Below, piece after piece: positions 6,361-12,091 of a stretch of DNA of 17,053 nt. The notes under the pieces are model-generated. The model ran no database searches. It was not told where the DNA came from and saw nothing but the letters and a program-made list of their open reading frames with translations. The stretch comes from Pseudomonadota bacterium. Its GTDB lineage: Bacteria > Pseudomonadota > Alphaproteobacteria > Rhizobiales > Hyphomicrobiaceae. The position numbers and the translations under genes are program-made. Positions within the stretch are counted from its first letter, which is position 1, and every line of letters begins with the position of its first letter. The DNA lies in contig JAKALI010000033.1 in NCBI GenBank assembly GCA_021813195.1, forward strand, positions 1 through 17,053, given 5' to 3'.

Positions 6361-7065
6361 TCAAAGTCGCAGGTAGGTGTACCCCTCACGCTTCTGCAGG
6401 CGGCTGATCTCCGCGATGCCCGAAGGCACCAGCACCGCCTCAGACACCACCGTTCGCGTATCGATCTGATTGCGAGTAAGCGTGTTCGTGCAGACGCGGA
6501 ACTCGACGCCACGTTCGCGCAGATCGCGCAGCACCAGAGCATACGACCGCCCTTCGGCGTCCGTGGCCCCCTGAAGCAGGAACTTGATACCGTCGCTGTG
6601 CGCAACGACAACCACCCGCAAGTCGGGCATCGCGTCGAGATGGTTCTTCAGGGTGCGCAGATTCGCGTTAACGTTGTCGCTTCCGGCGATGTGATAGACG
6701 ACCCGGGTCCCCTGCGCTGTCCCTGCACCGGAACCTACGCTCCAGGGTTGCGCCAGCGCGAGCCAACCGACGATGAGCAACGCTGCGATCCCGGGTGCCG
6801 CCGCCAGCCAGGCTCCCAGTGAACTGGCCTGTCGCAACGGGGCAGCTCCAGCAAGCCGAGACTGCACCTCTTTGCGCAGCCGGTTGGGCGACTTTGCGGG
6901 TTCGCAGGCGCGGGAGATCGCCTCCCGCAGAGCCTGTATGCCAGCCATGGCGGCCCGGCACTTGAAGCATTCTTGCAGATGCGCCTCGACCGCGAGCGCG
7001 CTTTGCAGCTCTAACTCCTCATCAGCATAAGGGTTCAGCAGACGGCTGACTTCAGCGCATTTCAT
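6361..7065 (-). CDS. membrane anti-sigma factor with periplasmic DsrE-like sensor domain
   Basis: A 234-residue protein with three parts. Residues 1-60 form a zinc-binding anti-sigma domain (C3, then H29-QLQ-type spacing to C33-x2-C36, in HLQECFKC). Residues about 84-106 are one membrane helix. Residues 120-234 are a DsrE/DsrF-like domain starting RVVYHIAGSD, with C192 in EFRVCTN and ending REGYTYLRL. That last domain aligns with the periplasmic protein at 7783-8220 with 50 identities over about 114 positions by my count, including the cysteine and the PSGIAEI/REGY motifs. The predicted topology puts the sigma-binding end in the cytoplasm and the DsrE-like end in the periplasm. The start at 7065 overlaps the sigma stop (ATGA). 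A longer frame upstream lies within the sigma gene. Confidence 0.85.
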   Translation of the reverse strand: MKCAEVSRLLNPYADEELELQSALAVEAHLQECFKCRAAMAGIQALREAISRACEPAKSPNRLRKEVQSRLAGAAPLRQASSLGAWLAAAPGIAALLIVGWLALAQPWSVGSGAGTAQGTRVVYHIAGSDNVNANLRTLKNHLDAMPDLRVVVVAHSDGIKFLLQGATDAEGRSYALVLRDLRERGVEFRVCTNTLTRNQIDTRTVVSEAVLVPSGIAEISRLQKREGYTYLRL

Positions 7066-7622
7066 GTTCCGGTATCCCTGGGCCTGACACGTTCGGTGAT
7101 TACGCCCTGAAGCAGGCGGCGCGCGCGAGAGAGGCGTGACATCACCGTGCCGATCGGCGCCCCGACGATGTCGGCAATTTCCCTGTACGAGCAGCCCTCG
7201 ATTTCCCTCAAGACCAAGACTTCGTGAAAGTCGCGAGGCAGGGAGGCAAGGCACTCCCGCACCAACACGCTATCGGCACGCGCGATGGCGGCGGCCTCAG
7301 GGCTCACGGGTAGAACGACCACCGCGCCCGCCGCAAACGCCTCTACCCCATGCTGTTCCTCGTCGAAATGCTCGGCAGGGCCGGGCAGCTGCTCGCGCTG
7401 CTGAAGCTCGTAGCAAGCGTTGCGAACGATGCGCAGGAACCAAGGTCTAGCGTCGTCGCCCCGCAGAGAGCCGAAGAACCGCAACGCCCGCAAGAAGGCC
7501 TCCTGAACCGCGTCCTCGGCGAGTTCGTCATTCCGCGTTAGCCAGCGCGCGAGGCTGTAGGCAGCGTCGAGGTGCGGCAGCATCAGCCGCTCGAACCGCT
7601 CCCGCTCCCAATCGTCGCGCAT
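7062..7622 (-). CDS. ECF RNA polymerase sigma factor
   Basis: A 186-residue group IV sigma factor. Region 2 covers about residues 10-75 (MLPHLDAAYSLARWLTRN, DAVQEAFLRALRFF, WFLRIVRNACYE). A short acidic linker follows. Region 4 covers about 115-172 (CLASLPRDFHEVLVLREIEGCSYREIADIVGAPIGTVMSRLSRAR, with its helix-turn-helix). It is co-transcribed and coupled (ATGA) with the anti-sigma gene downstream. A good G-rich ribosome site lies before the ATG. A promoter with the same motif as the divergent DsrE gene lies 19-44 bases upstream, so autoregulation is expected. The ECF subfamily was not determined. Confidence 0.92.
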   Translation of the reverse strand: MRDDWERERFERLMLPHLDAAYSLARWLTRNDELAEDAVQEAFLRALRFFGSLRGDDARPWFLRIVRNACYELQQREQLPGPAEHFDEEQHGVEAFAAGAVVVLPVSPEAAAIARADSVLVRECLASLPRDFHEVLVLREIEGCSYREIADIVGAPIGTVMSRLSRARRLLQGVITERVRPRDTGT

Positions 7623-7640
7623 GGGTCCCCCTTCGGGATA

Positions 7641-7666
7641 ATCGCCACAACTGCTATTTTATTCCC
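7641..7666 (-). promoter_or_regulatory. ECF-type promoter of the sigma/anti-sigma operon
   Basis: On the minus strand: GGGAATAAA (plus 7658-7666), 13 bases, CGATTA (plus 7639-7644). It has the same -35-like block, spacing and -10-like block as the divergent promoter at 7677-7704. The start codon is 19 bases beyond, giving a very short leader. The promoter role and recognition by the adjacent sigma factor are inferred from position and duplication. Confidence 0.65.
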
Positions 7667-7676
7667 TGAGAGCCCT

Positions 7677-7704
7677 GGGAATAAAGCGACGCCGGTTCCG
7701 ATAG
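7677..7704 (+). promoter_or_regulatory. ECF-type promoter of the periplasmic DsrE gene
   Basis: GGGAATAAA (7677-7685), 13 bases, CGATAG (7699-7704). This is the mirror image of the promoter at 7641-7666; the two GGGAATAAA blocks form a perfect 9-bp inverted repeat separated by 10 bases. The resulting transcript would have a leader of roughly 70 bases before the DsrE ATG. Confidence 0.65.
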
Positions 7705-7782
7705 GGCAATTCAGGCATTCCGGATTGCATCATCGACCCGCGTCCGCACCGTGCCCCAGGGAAAACCCAAGGAGAACCGCCA

Positions 7783-8220
7783 ATGAGGAAGTCGCTAATT
7801 ATCGCTGCCACAGCGCTTGTGCTGTCGGCCGCTGGACCCGCCGCGGCAGCCGACGACCCGGTAGGACCTGACAAAGTCGTCTATCACATCAATAACACGG
7901 AGTCGCAGGCCAATGACGCGCTGCGCAACATTGGCAACCACCTGGAGGTGAATCCGAAGGCGAAGATCGTCGTCGTGACCCATGCGCGAGGCGTCGACAT
8001 GCTGTTCGAAGGCGCCAAGGATAAGAACGGCAACCCCTTCAACATATCCGTCGAGCAATTGAAGACGCAGGGCGTGCAGTTCGAGGTATGTCAGATCACG
8101 CTGCGCAATCGGCAGCTGGAGAAGAGCCAGTTCATACCCGAGGCCACGTTCGTGCCGTCTGGAGTGGCTGAGATCACGCGCCTGCAGCAGCGAGAAGGGT
8201 ACGCGTACCTGAGGCCTTGA
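7783..8220 (+). CDS. periplasmic DsrE-family protein
   Basis: A 145-residue protein with a Sec signal peptide (residues 1-23, ending AAAA) and a single DsrE/DsrF-like domain. The domain runs from KVVYHINNTES through KIVVVTHARGVDMLFEGA and VQFEVCQITLRNR (C103) to VPSGVAEITRLQQREGYAYLRP. DsrE folds bind or carry sulfur on a cysteine in some systems, and C103 sits in the usual place late in the domain. There is an AAGGAG ribosome site. The gene is divergent from an ECF sigma operon whose anti-sigma factor ends in a homologous domain, and has the matching promoter, so it is the likely regulon member. The ligand is unknown. Confidence 0.85.
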   Translation: MRKSLIIAATALVLSAAGPAAAADDPVGPDKVVYHINNTESQANDALRNIGNHLEVNPKAKIVVVTHARGVDMLFEGAKDKNGNPFNISVEQLKTQGVQFEVCQITLRNRQLEKSQFIPEATFVPSGVAEITRLQQREGYAYLRP

Positions 8221-8236
8221 CCCAACTCGCTGTCCT

Positions 8237-8275
8237 GGCGGAGCGGGTGGGCAGGTTGCCTGTCGCCGCTCCGCC
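8237..8275 (+). terminator. strong hairpin after DsrE gene
   Basis: GGCGGAGCGG (8237-8246) pairs perfectly with CCGCTCCGCC (8266-8275), and an inner CAGG-TTG-CCTG extends the structure. It starts 16 bases after the DsrE stop. No T-tract follows, so it may be a transcript-end stabiliser or a non-canonical terminator. Confidence 0.6.
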
Positions 8276-8379
8276 GGTGCGTCGTATGGTTAATGTCGGA
8301 CAATGCGAACCATTAGATGGCAGAATTTGCGCCGTCGCGCGGGGGAGCTATCGCCAATTGTTGGTGACGGCCGGGCCGG

Positions 8380-8515
8380 TCAGGCGGCGGCGGTCGCGTG
8401 CTGACGGGTCGCCATGGCGGACCTCGAGCCCGTCGGCGAACTTCACACCCAGGATCAGTTTTGGCAACTGGTTGTGGCCGTCGAGGCGTCGCCAGCTTTT
8501 CTGCGTGCCCTCGAA
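8380..8515 (-). pseudogene. IS256-type transposase, 3' remnant
   Basis: The minus strand encodes TQKSWRRLDGHNQLPKLILG then VKFADGLEV, the usual C-terminal end of IS256-family transposases. After GLEV a frame change occurs. In the neighbouring frame the sequence reads ATRQHATAAA and stops at 8380-8382, which looks like the original terminus. Only about 45 codons remain. Confidence 0.55.
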
Positions 8516-8519
8516 GCTC

Positions 8520-8720
8520 GATCCGCATCTGGCCACGATCGGCGGCTGGCTTGCGGCCGAGCCAGACATCACGGCGCTGGCAATCGTCGGCCGACTCGCC
8601 AGGGTCGACCCGGCGACGTTCGGGGGAAAGCAGCACTCGACCGTGCAGCGGCTGCTGCGGTCAATGCGACGCAAGGCAGCCGAGACTTTACTCGCAGCCG
8701 TGACCGAGCCAGCGGTGGCC
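8520..8720 (+). pseudogene. integrase/transposase C-terminal remnant
   Basis: A frame reading DPHLATIGGWLAAEPDITAL, then AIVGRLARVDPATFGGKQHS and TVQRLLRSMRRKAAETLLAAV resembles the C-terminal region of integrase-core transposases common in Rhizobiales. No start or catalytic core is present, and it abuts the IS256 remnant on the other strand. Beyond it, the sequence near 8873-8898 (GGGGGTCAACTTTGGACGCC) looks like an IS terminus. Family naming is tentative. Confidence 0.45.
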
Positions 8721-8994
8721 ACAGAGAGCGATCCGCCCGCGACTGTGGACGGCGCTACGAATCGAATGCTCTCCGCCCCGCCCACAGCCGCTCCGCCGGC
8801 GCAAGTTGCGACAAGAGCTTCACGCACCGCGCAGGTCTCAGACGGGTAACATTCCTTCGTGAGGCAATACGGGGGGTCAACTTTGGACGCCGATTGACAC
8901 CTTCCGTTGGTTGGAAGGCAGCAAAGGCCCATGCGCAGGCGGGGCCCGCGAGACCGGGCCGCGCGTCATTTGTGCACAACTCGTGAAAGCCTGC
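8721..8994. other. non-coding debris with an IS-like end and a small hairpin
   Basis: No gene is supported. The stretch near 8873-8898 resembles the terminal sequence of IS elements from related bacteria. GGCCCG (8943-8948) and CGGGCC (8955-8960) form a 6-bp hairpin about 35 bases beyond the end of the mer operon (minus strand), a weak terminator candidate. Confidence 0.35.
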
Positions 8995-9264
8995 TCAAGC
9001 GCACGACTTACCCTCGGCGCAACACCCCGGCCGCTCCTCCTGGATCGGTGGGCAGGGCACGTCGCCGTAGGAGCAGTAGACGCAGCAATCGCCTCTCTTC
9101 GGCTTCAGCTGCGCGTCGCACTGCTTGCACACGTGGATGTACTGGCAGGCATCGATCGGCATCATCTCGGTCGAGCGATGACCGCATTTGGGGCACGTGA
9201 TCGTGGATTGAAGGATGATGGAAGCCGGCTGTGCCGGAATATGGCCGGCGGTCGCGTCCGTCAT
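8995..9264 (-). CDS. GDCCVxC-domain cysteine-rich protein
   Basis: An 89-residue protein with twelve cysteines: a zinc-ribbon-like pair C24PKC27, C40, C46KQC49, the signature GDCCVYCSYGDVPCPPIQ (C60, C61, C64, C71), and C81, C82 and C88 at the end. It matches the family named for the GDCCVxC motif, some members of which carry selenocysteine; here ordinary cysteine codons are used. There is no signal peptide, so it is probably cytoplasmic. The ATG overlaps the merT stop (ATGA), so it is co-translated with the mercury transporter. A role in binding Hg(II) or another soft metal delivered by MerT is a reasonable inference, but the function is not established. Confidence 0.8.
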   Translation of the reverse strand: MTDATAGHIPAQPASIILQSTITCPKCGHRSTEMMPIDACQYIHVCKQCDAQLKPKRGDCCVYCSYGDVPCPPIQEERPGCCAEGKSCA

Positions 9265-9599
9265 GCGAGCCACCGTGCCCACACGGGCTCGCTGAGCACC
9301 ACGGACAATACTGCGGCGCCTGCCCACAGCGTCGGCTTTGTCCAGCCCGCCGATCGGCACGGGGCGCAGGCCGCGCCGTCCGCTAGGACGGGCTTGCGCG
9401 CGTATGCCAGCCAGAGGCCGGCCCCCAACAACGCGATGGCGGCAAGACGGAACATTGTCTGATAGGGCGCCAGCACGCCGAGGCCAACGACGAGTGCGCC
9501 ACCGAGCCCCAGCGAACCAAGCGCCAGAGGAAGGACGCAGCATGTCGAGGCGGCGATCGCCGCGAGCAAGCCACCCGCCGCCAAAGTCTTCTCGTACAT
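9261..9599 (-). CDS. merT: mercuric transport protein MerT
   Basis: A 112-residue inner-membrane protein with three hydrophobic segments. The first contains the vicinal pair C20-C21 in STCCVLPLALGSLGLGG, the Hg(II)-accepting site of MerT. The cytoplasmic loop after the second segment carries C78-A-P-C81, the second cysteine pair. MerT moves Hg(II) across the inner membrane, normally from MerP to MerA. A GAGGGAGGG site lies just upstream of the ATG. It follows a tiny secreted-peptide frame and precedes the GDCCVxC gene. No merP or merA is visible in the window. Confidence 0.88.
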   Translation of the reverse strand: MYEKTLAAGGLLAAIAASTCCVLPLALGSLGLGGALVVGLGVLAPYQTMFRLAAIALLGAGLWLAYARKPVLADGAACAPCRSAGWTKPTLWAGAAVLSVVLSEPVWARWLA

Positions 9600-9632
9600 A
9601 CGACCCTCCCTCAGGCTTCTTGGTGCGCAGTC

Positions 9633-9716
9633 TCAAGGGCAGAGCGGGCAGGCGGCATAGACAGTCGCCGCAAAGCTCAACAACATCGCCGTGGCGATTG
9701 TGATGCGTGTCATCAT
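9633..9716 (-). CDS. 27-residue secreted peptide with CPLCP motif, first frame of mer operon
   Basis: An ATG-ATG start at 9716 opens a 27-codon frame: a positively charged start (MMTRIT), a hydrophobic core and an Ala-rich cleavage region, ending AACPLCP before TGA (9633-9635). It thus has a complete signal peptide followed by only a CxxC. The stop is 33 bases before the merT ATG. It may be a collapsed merP (whose mature part begins near a CxxC), a leader peptide, or a real Cys peptide. There is no close family match that I recognise. Confidence 0.45.
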   Translation of the reverse strand: MMTRITIATAMLLSFAATVYAACPLCP

Positions 9717-9795
9717 TGTTTCGTTCTTCTGTTTTGGTCAACTCAAGCAAACCGCAGTCCATATCTCGCGCCCGGCTGGACGTCCGACCCTGATA

Positions 9796-9826
9796 CTTCT
9801 AAACTCCGTAGCCACTACAGACACAA
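9796..9826 (-). promoter_or_regulatory. MerR-type operator/promoter for the mer genes
   Basis: On the minus strand: TTGTGT (9821-9826), a 19-base spacer CTGTAGTGGCTACGGAGTT, TAGAAG (9796-9801). The overlong 19-bp spacer and the central dyad (CTGTAG-TGG-CTACGG) are the hallmark of MerR-regulated promoters, where the regulator untwists DNA to align the two elements. It lies between divergent merR and the merT operon. Confidence 0.75.
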
Positions 9827-9848
9827 GTGTAAATCTTCGTGAGGCAGC

Positions 9849-10265
9849 ATGCGGCATCCATCCGGCGCAACACCCTTGACCATCGGCCGGTTGGCCGAGG
9901 CCACAGGCGTGCACATCGAAACCATCCGGTACTATGAGAAGATCGGCATGCTCGCCAAGCCGGCCCGCAGTGTCGGCCGCTACCGCCATTATGCGCCAGG
10001 GCACGTCGCAACCCTGAACTTCATCCGTCGCGGCCGCGAGCTCGGATTTCCGCTGGAGACCATTCGTGATCTCCTTCGCTTGAACGACGGCGGCGCCTGC
10101 TGCGAGAAGGCGCGCGCCGTGACCATCGCTCATCGCGGCGAGGTTCGACGCAAGATCGCAGACCTCAAACGGCTCGACCGCGCGCTCAACACCCTCATCG
10201 AAGAGTGCCAACCCGACCGCTGGCCCCAGTGCCCCATCATGGATGCCCTCGCCAAGGCTCCCTGA
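9849..10265 (+). CDS. merR: mercury-responsive MerR-family regulator
   Basis: A 138-residue protein. The winged helix-turn-helix opens with LTIGRLAEATGVHIETIRYYEKIGML and GRYRHY. A long coiled-coil helix follows (about 86-118). The Hg(II)-binding cysteines are present: C85 (in ACCEKA, with C84 next to it), C120 (IEEC) and C128 (QCPI), matching the three ligands of classical MerR. This argues for Hg rather than Cu, Zn or redox sensing. It would repress and, with Hg(II), activate the divergent merT operon through the 19-bp-spacer promoter at 9796-9826. The ribosome site is weak (GTGAGG), suiting low expression. Confidence 0.9.
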   Translation: MRHPSGATPLTIGRLAEATGVHIETIRYYEKIGMLAKPARSVGRYRHYAPGHVATLNFIRRGRELGFPLETIRDLLRLNDGGACCEKARAVTIAHRGEVRRKIADLKRLDRALNTLIEECQPDRWPQCPIMDALAKAP

Positions 10266-10342
10266 TCATGCCGACCTGAGTGTCGATGAAGTCGGGATGT
10301 GTGTGCCCTCGTAGCGGAGCCCGGCATCGGCTGACAAGGCGG

Positions 10343-10373
10343 TATGAACCGCCCCGAACCTCTTGAGGACTGG
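10343..10373 (+). mobile_element. solo IS-end-like sequence
   Basis: TGAACCGCCCCGA (10345-10357) followed by ACCTCTTGAGGACTGG matches the left end of the IS3-family element at 16185 (same 13 bases, then CTCTTGAG and GACTGG about 20 bases further on). It has the same orientation, but no transposase follows. Probably a relic end. Confidence 0.45.
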
Positions 10374-10414
10374 TTAAGTCGGACATCGCGCACTTGCCGC
10401 CACAGCTGGTGCGC

Positions 10415-10560
10415 TGAGCTGTCCCCGGTTCCGTGGACGGTGAGTTAAGCTAATCGCTGTCGTTCTTCGAAGGCAACCGGGCTCAGATAGCCGAGCGTCG
10501 AATGCCTGCGGCGGAGATTATAGAACCGTTCGATGTAGTCGAACACGTCGACCCCGCGCA
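10415..10560 (-). pseudogene. IS3-family transposase orfB, 3' fragment with terminal repeat
   Basis: The minus strand encodes VFDYIERFYNLRRRHSTLGY then LSPVAFEERQRLA and a TAA at 10445-10447, the standard C terminus of IS3-type OrfB integrases. Beyond the stop, TGAGCTGTCCCCGGTTCC (from 10415) resembles an IS terminal inverted repeat. Everything upstream of about residue 40 from the end is missing: the frame loses homology near 10555. A dead fragment of a different IS from the one at 16185. Confidence 0.75.
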
Positions 10561-10714
10561 GCCGCGCGCGAAACAGGCAAGCCCGAACTGGCCATGATCG
10601 CCGCGGTGGCGGCCGTCGCCGTCATGAAATCACGTCTCGAAATCATGGCACACCTTCCCGTTCGCCGCGACAGCATCGCGCCGGCATCTGCACACACGTC
10701 GATTTGAAATGCAA
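10561..10714. other. short stretch with an unrecognised open frame
   Basis: A plus-strand frame reads GKPELAMIAAVAAVAVMKSR then LEIMAHLPVRRDS before a stop near 10707. It could be the tail of a gene cut by the IS fragment, but I do not recognise it and see no start. Nothing else is evident. Confidence 0.25.
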
Positions 10715-10745
10715 AACTGCCGGAAAGCGGGGCTTTCCGGCAGTT
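10715..10745 (-). terminator. terminator of soxYZ
   Basis: AACTGCCGGAAAG (10715-10727) and CTTTCCGGCAGTT (10733-10745) form a perfect 13-bp stem with a 5-base loop, 6 bases after the soxZ stop. On the minus strand TTGCATTT follows. A classic intrinsic terminator. Confidence 0.85.
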
Positions 10746-10751
10746 GGTTCA

Positions 10752-11078
10752 TCAGCCGACGGTGACCTTCTGTTCGGCCTTGTAGACAGAGCCGTCGTCG
10801 TCGGTCCATTCGAAGCTGAATGTGCCGGTGGCCGGCACGCGCACGAAGAACGACTGGTAGGGGTTGGCGGAGATCGCCGGATGCCAATCAGCCTTCAGGA
10901 TTTCCTTGCCTTCGAACTTGGCAACGAACGACTTGATGATCTTGCGCGGGATCGCCTTGCCTTCTTTGTCCTTGCGGTTGCCGCTTTCCATCTCGTGGCT
11001 GATGAGCGTCTTGACTTCGACGACCTCGTTGGCCTTTGCGGTGGCGGGCATGCGGACGCGGGGAGTGGGAGTAGCCAT
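10752..11078 (-). CDS. soxZ: thiosulfate oxidation carrier subunit SoxZ
   Basis: A 108-residue protein starting MATPTPRVRMPATAKANEVVEVKTLISHEMESG, followed by RKIIKSFVAKFEGKEI, HPAISANPYQSFFVRV and TGTFSFEWTDDDG: the SoxZ immunoglobulin-like fold at full length. SoxZ pairs with SoxY in the periplasm and presents the carrier cysteine. It has no signal peptide and is exported with Tat-targeted SoxY. The start at 11078 has an AGAAGGAT site; a longer frame to 11123 lacks support. It follows soxY by about 64 bases and ends at a strong terminator. Confidence 0.93.
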   Translation of the reverse strand: MATPTPRVRMPATAKANEVVEVKTLISHEMESGNRKDKEGKAIPRKIIKSFVAKFEGKEILKADWHPAISANPYQSFFVRVPATGTFSFEWTDDDGSVYKAEQKVTVG

Positions 11079-11142
11079 GTCTACAAATCCTTCTGGATCA
11101 GGAAGAGAGTGAAGAGACGTCATCAGCCGGGCGTTGGGGGCG

Positions 11143-11607
11143 TCAGCCGCCGCAGCCGCCGATCGTGACTTTCACTTCCTTCTTGGCGGTGTAGATCTCG
11201 CCATTCGACATCTCGGCAACGGCGATGATGTTCTGCGTCTTGGCGAGGCGGATGCGGATCTGCGCCGCGGCCTTCGGGCTCATCGGCGAGAAGTGGTAAT
11301 CGGCGAGGCCGGGACCCGGATTGCCTTCGGCATAGAGACGGACAGATTTCACGTAGTCCTTCTCGGTCATCGGGCTCTCGACCTCGAAATTCAGCGGCAC
11401 GACGAGGCCGTTCTCGGCGATCGACGGCAGGTCCAGCTTGATCTTGCCCTCGATCAGCTTCTTGCCGGCGAAAGCCTTCTCGATCTCGGCGGCAACGTGC
11501 GAGGCGTCAGCGAAAACAGTGCCCGGCGCGATCGTCAGGACAGCGGTCCCGGCGGCGGCAGCGGCGAGAAATTCGCGACGTGTGCGAGCGGACTTGACAA
11601 CACCCAT
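11143..11607 (-). CDS. soxY: thiosulfate oxidation carrier protein SoxY
   Basis: A 154-residue protein with a twin-arginine signal (TRREFLAAAAAGTAVL, residues 9-24) and the conserved C-terminal swinging arm VTIGGCGG, whose C152 carries the sulfur substrate through the Sox cycle. The body has AGKKLIEGKIKLDLPSIAEN and YHFSPMSPKA, typical of SoxY. SoxAX links thiosulfate to this cysteine, and SoxB and SoxCD then process it; the latter are not in the window. First gene of the soxYZ operon, divergent from soxAX. Confidence 0.94.
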   Translation of the reverse strand: MGVVKSARTRREFLAAAAAGTAVLTIAPGTVFADASHVAAEIEKAFAGKKLIEGKIKLDLPSIAENGLVVPLNFEVESPMTEKDYVKSVRLYAEGNPGPGLADYHFSPMSPKAAAQIRIRLAKTQNIIAVAEMSNGEIYTAKKEVKVTIGGCGG

Positions 11608-11715
11608 TGCAGCGTCTCCCTGGCGACTTCTGTTGATAATTCTCGGGCCGTGTTCGAGAAGGCTAGGAGCGTTCTCTGTTTCGAGCCGCGCGATTTTTTC
11701 CCGTCAGTGCTGGAT

Positions 11716-11744
11716 GCATGATCTTTCGGACGGCATCATGTCAA
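11716..11744 (-). promoter_or_regulatory. candidate promoter of soxYZ
   Basis: On the minus strand, TTGACA (plus 11739-11744), a 17-base spacer, then TCATGC (plus 11716-11721). The -35 is consensus, while the -10 is weak, as expected for an activated or repressed promoter. It lies just downstream (in this direction) of the 19-bp tandem repeats. Confidence 0.45.
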
Positions 11745-11756
11745 TGCATAGTAAGC

Positions 11757-11794
11757 TCCAGACATATGCCGCAATTCCAGACATATGCCGCAAT
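11757..11794. repeat. tandem 19-bp repeat in the soxY-soxA intergenic region
   Basis: TCCAGACATATGCCGCAAT occurs twice back to back (11757-11775 and 11776-11794), each containing CATATG. It is followed by AGCATATATTGATGCGG, in which ATTG-AT-GCGG partly mirrors the CCGCAAT end of the repeat. Its location between divergent sox operons suggests binding sites for a regulator such as an ArsR-type SoxR. No such gene is in the window. Confidence 0.6.
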
Positions 11795-12091
11795 TAGCAT
11801 ATATTGATGCGGACTTGCAACTCAAGAAATCGTATACTAACCTTGGCACTGCTGCTGGCAACAACTAGGTCGAGGGCATGTTTGTTGCGTCGCACAATGA
11901 CGCGGGCATGGGGGCAGGTTACATTCTTCGCCGACACTGAATGGGGGCTGCCTGCCACACGCGTCTCAGGGGAACTAGACAACAAGAATGACACGGATTT
12001 TCGGCACGTGGTAGGCCGACCGGCATGGCGGCTGATGTAGATCGGAAATGCCAGTGTCCAAGGGTTTCAAATCAGGGAGGACTGACTGCTG
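11795..12091. other. soxA upstream region without a supported gene
   Basis: The intergenic region between soxY and soxA totals 484 bases. This part is locally AT-richer at its left end (ATATATTG, TATACT near 11832), with no convincing spaced promoter. A GGGAGG ribosome site near 12075 serves soxA. Short open frames here lack start signals and family features. Confidence 0.35.

Noticed and set aside
8348..8932. 194-residue minus-strand frame as a full gene
   Set aside because: Only about 35 residues match an IS256-type transposase end; the rest is antisense to the integrase remnant.
9633..9635. TGA at the end of the small CPLCP frame, or in the GDCCVxC gene, read as selenocysteine
   Set aside because: After the TGA in the small frame the sequence gives no MerP-like continuation, and the GDCCVxC gene uses normal Cys codons; no SECIS-like hairpin was recognised.
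11804..12040. Small plus-strand frame upstream of soxA
   Set aside because: No ribosome site or signal peptide, no family resemblance, and it sits in a regulatory intergenic region.
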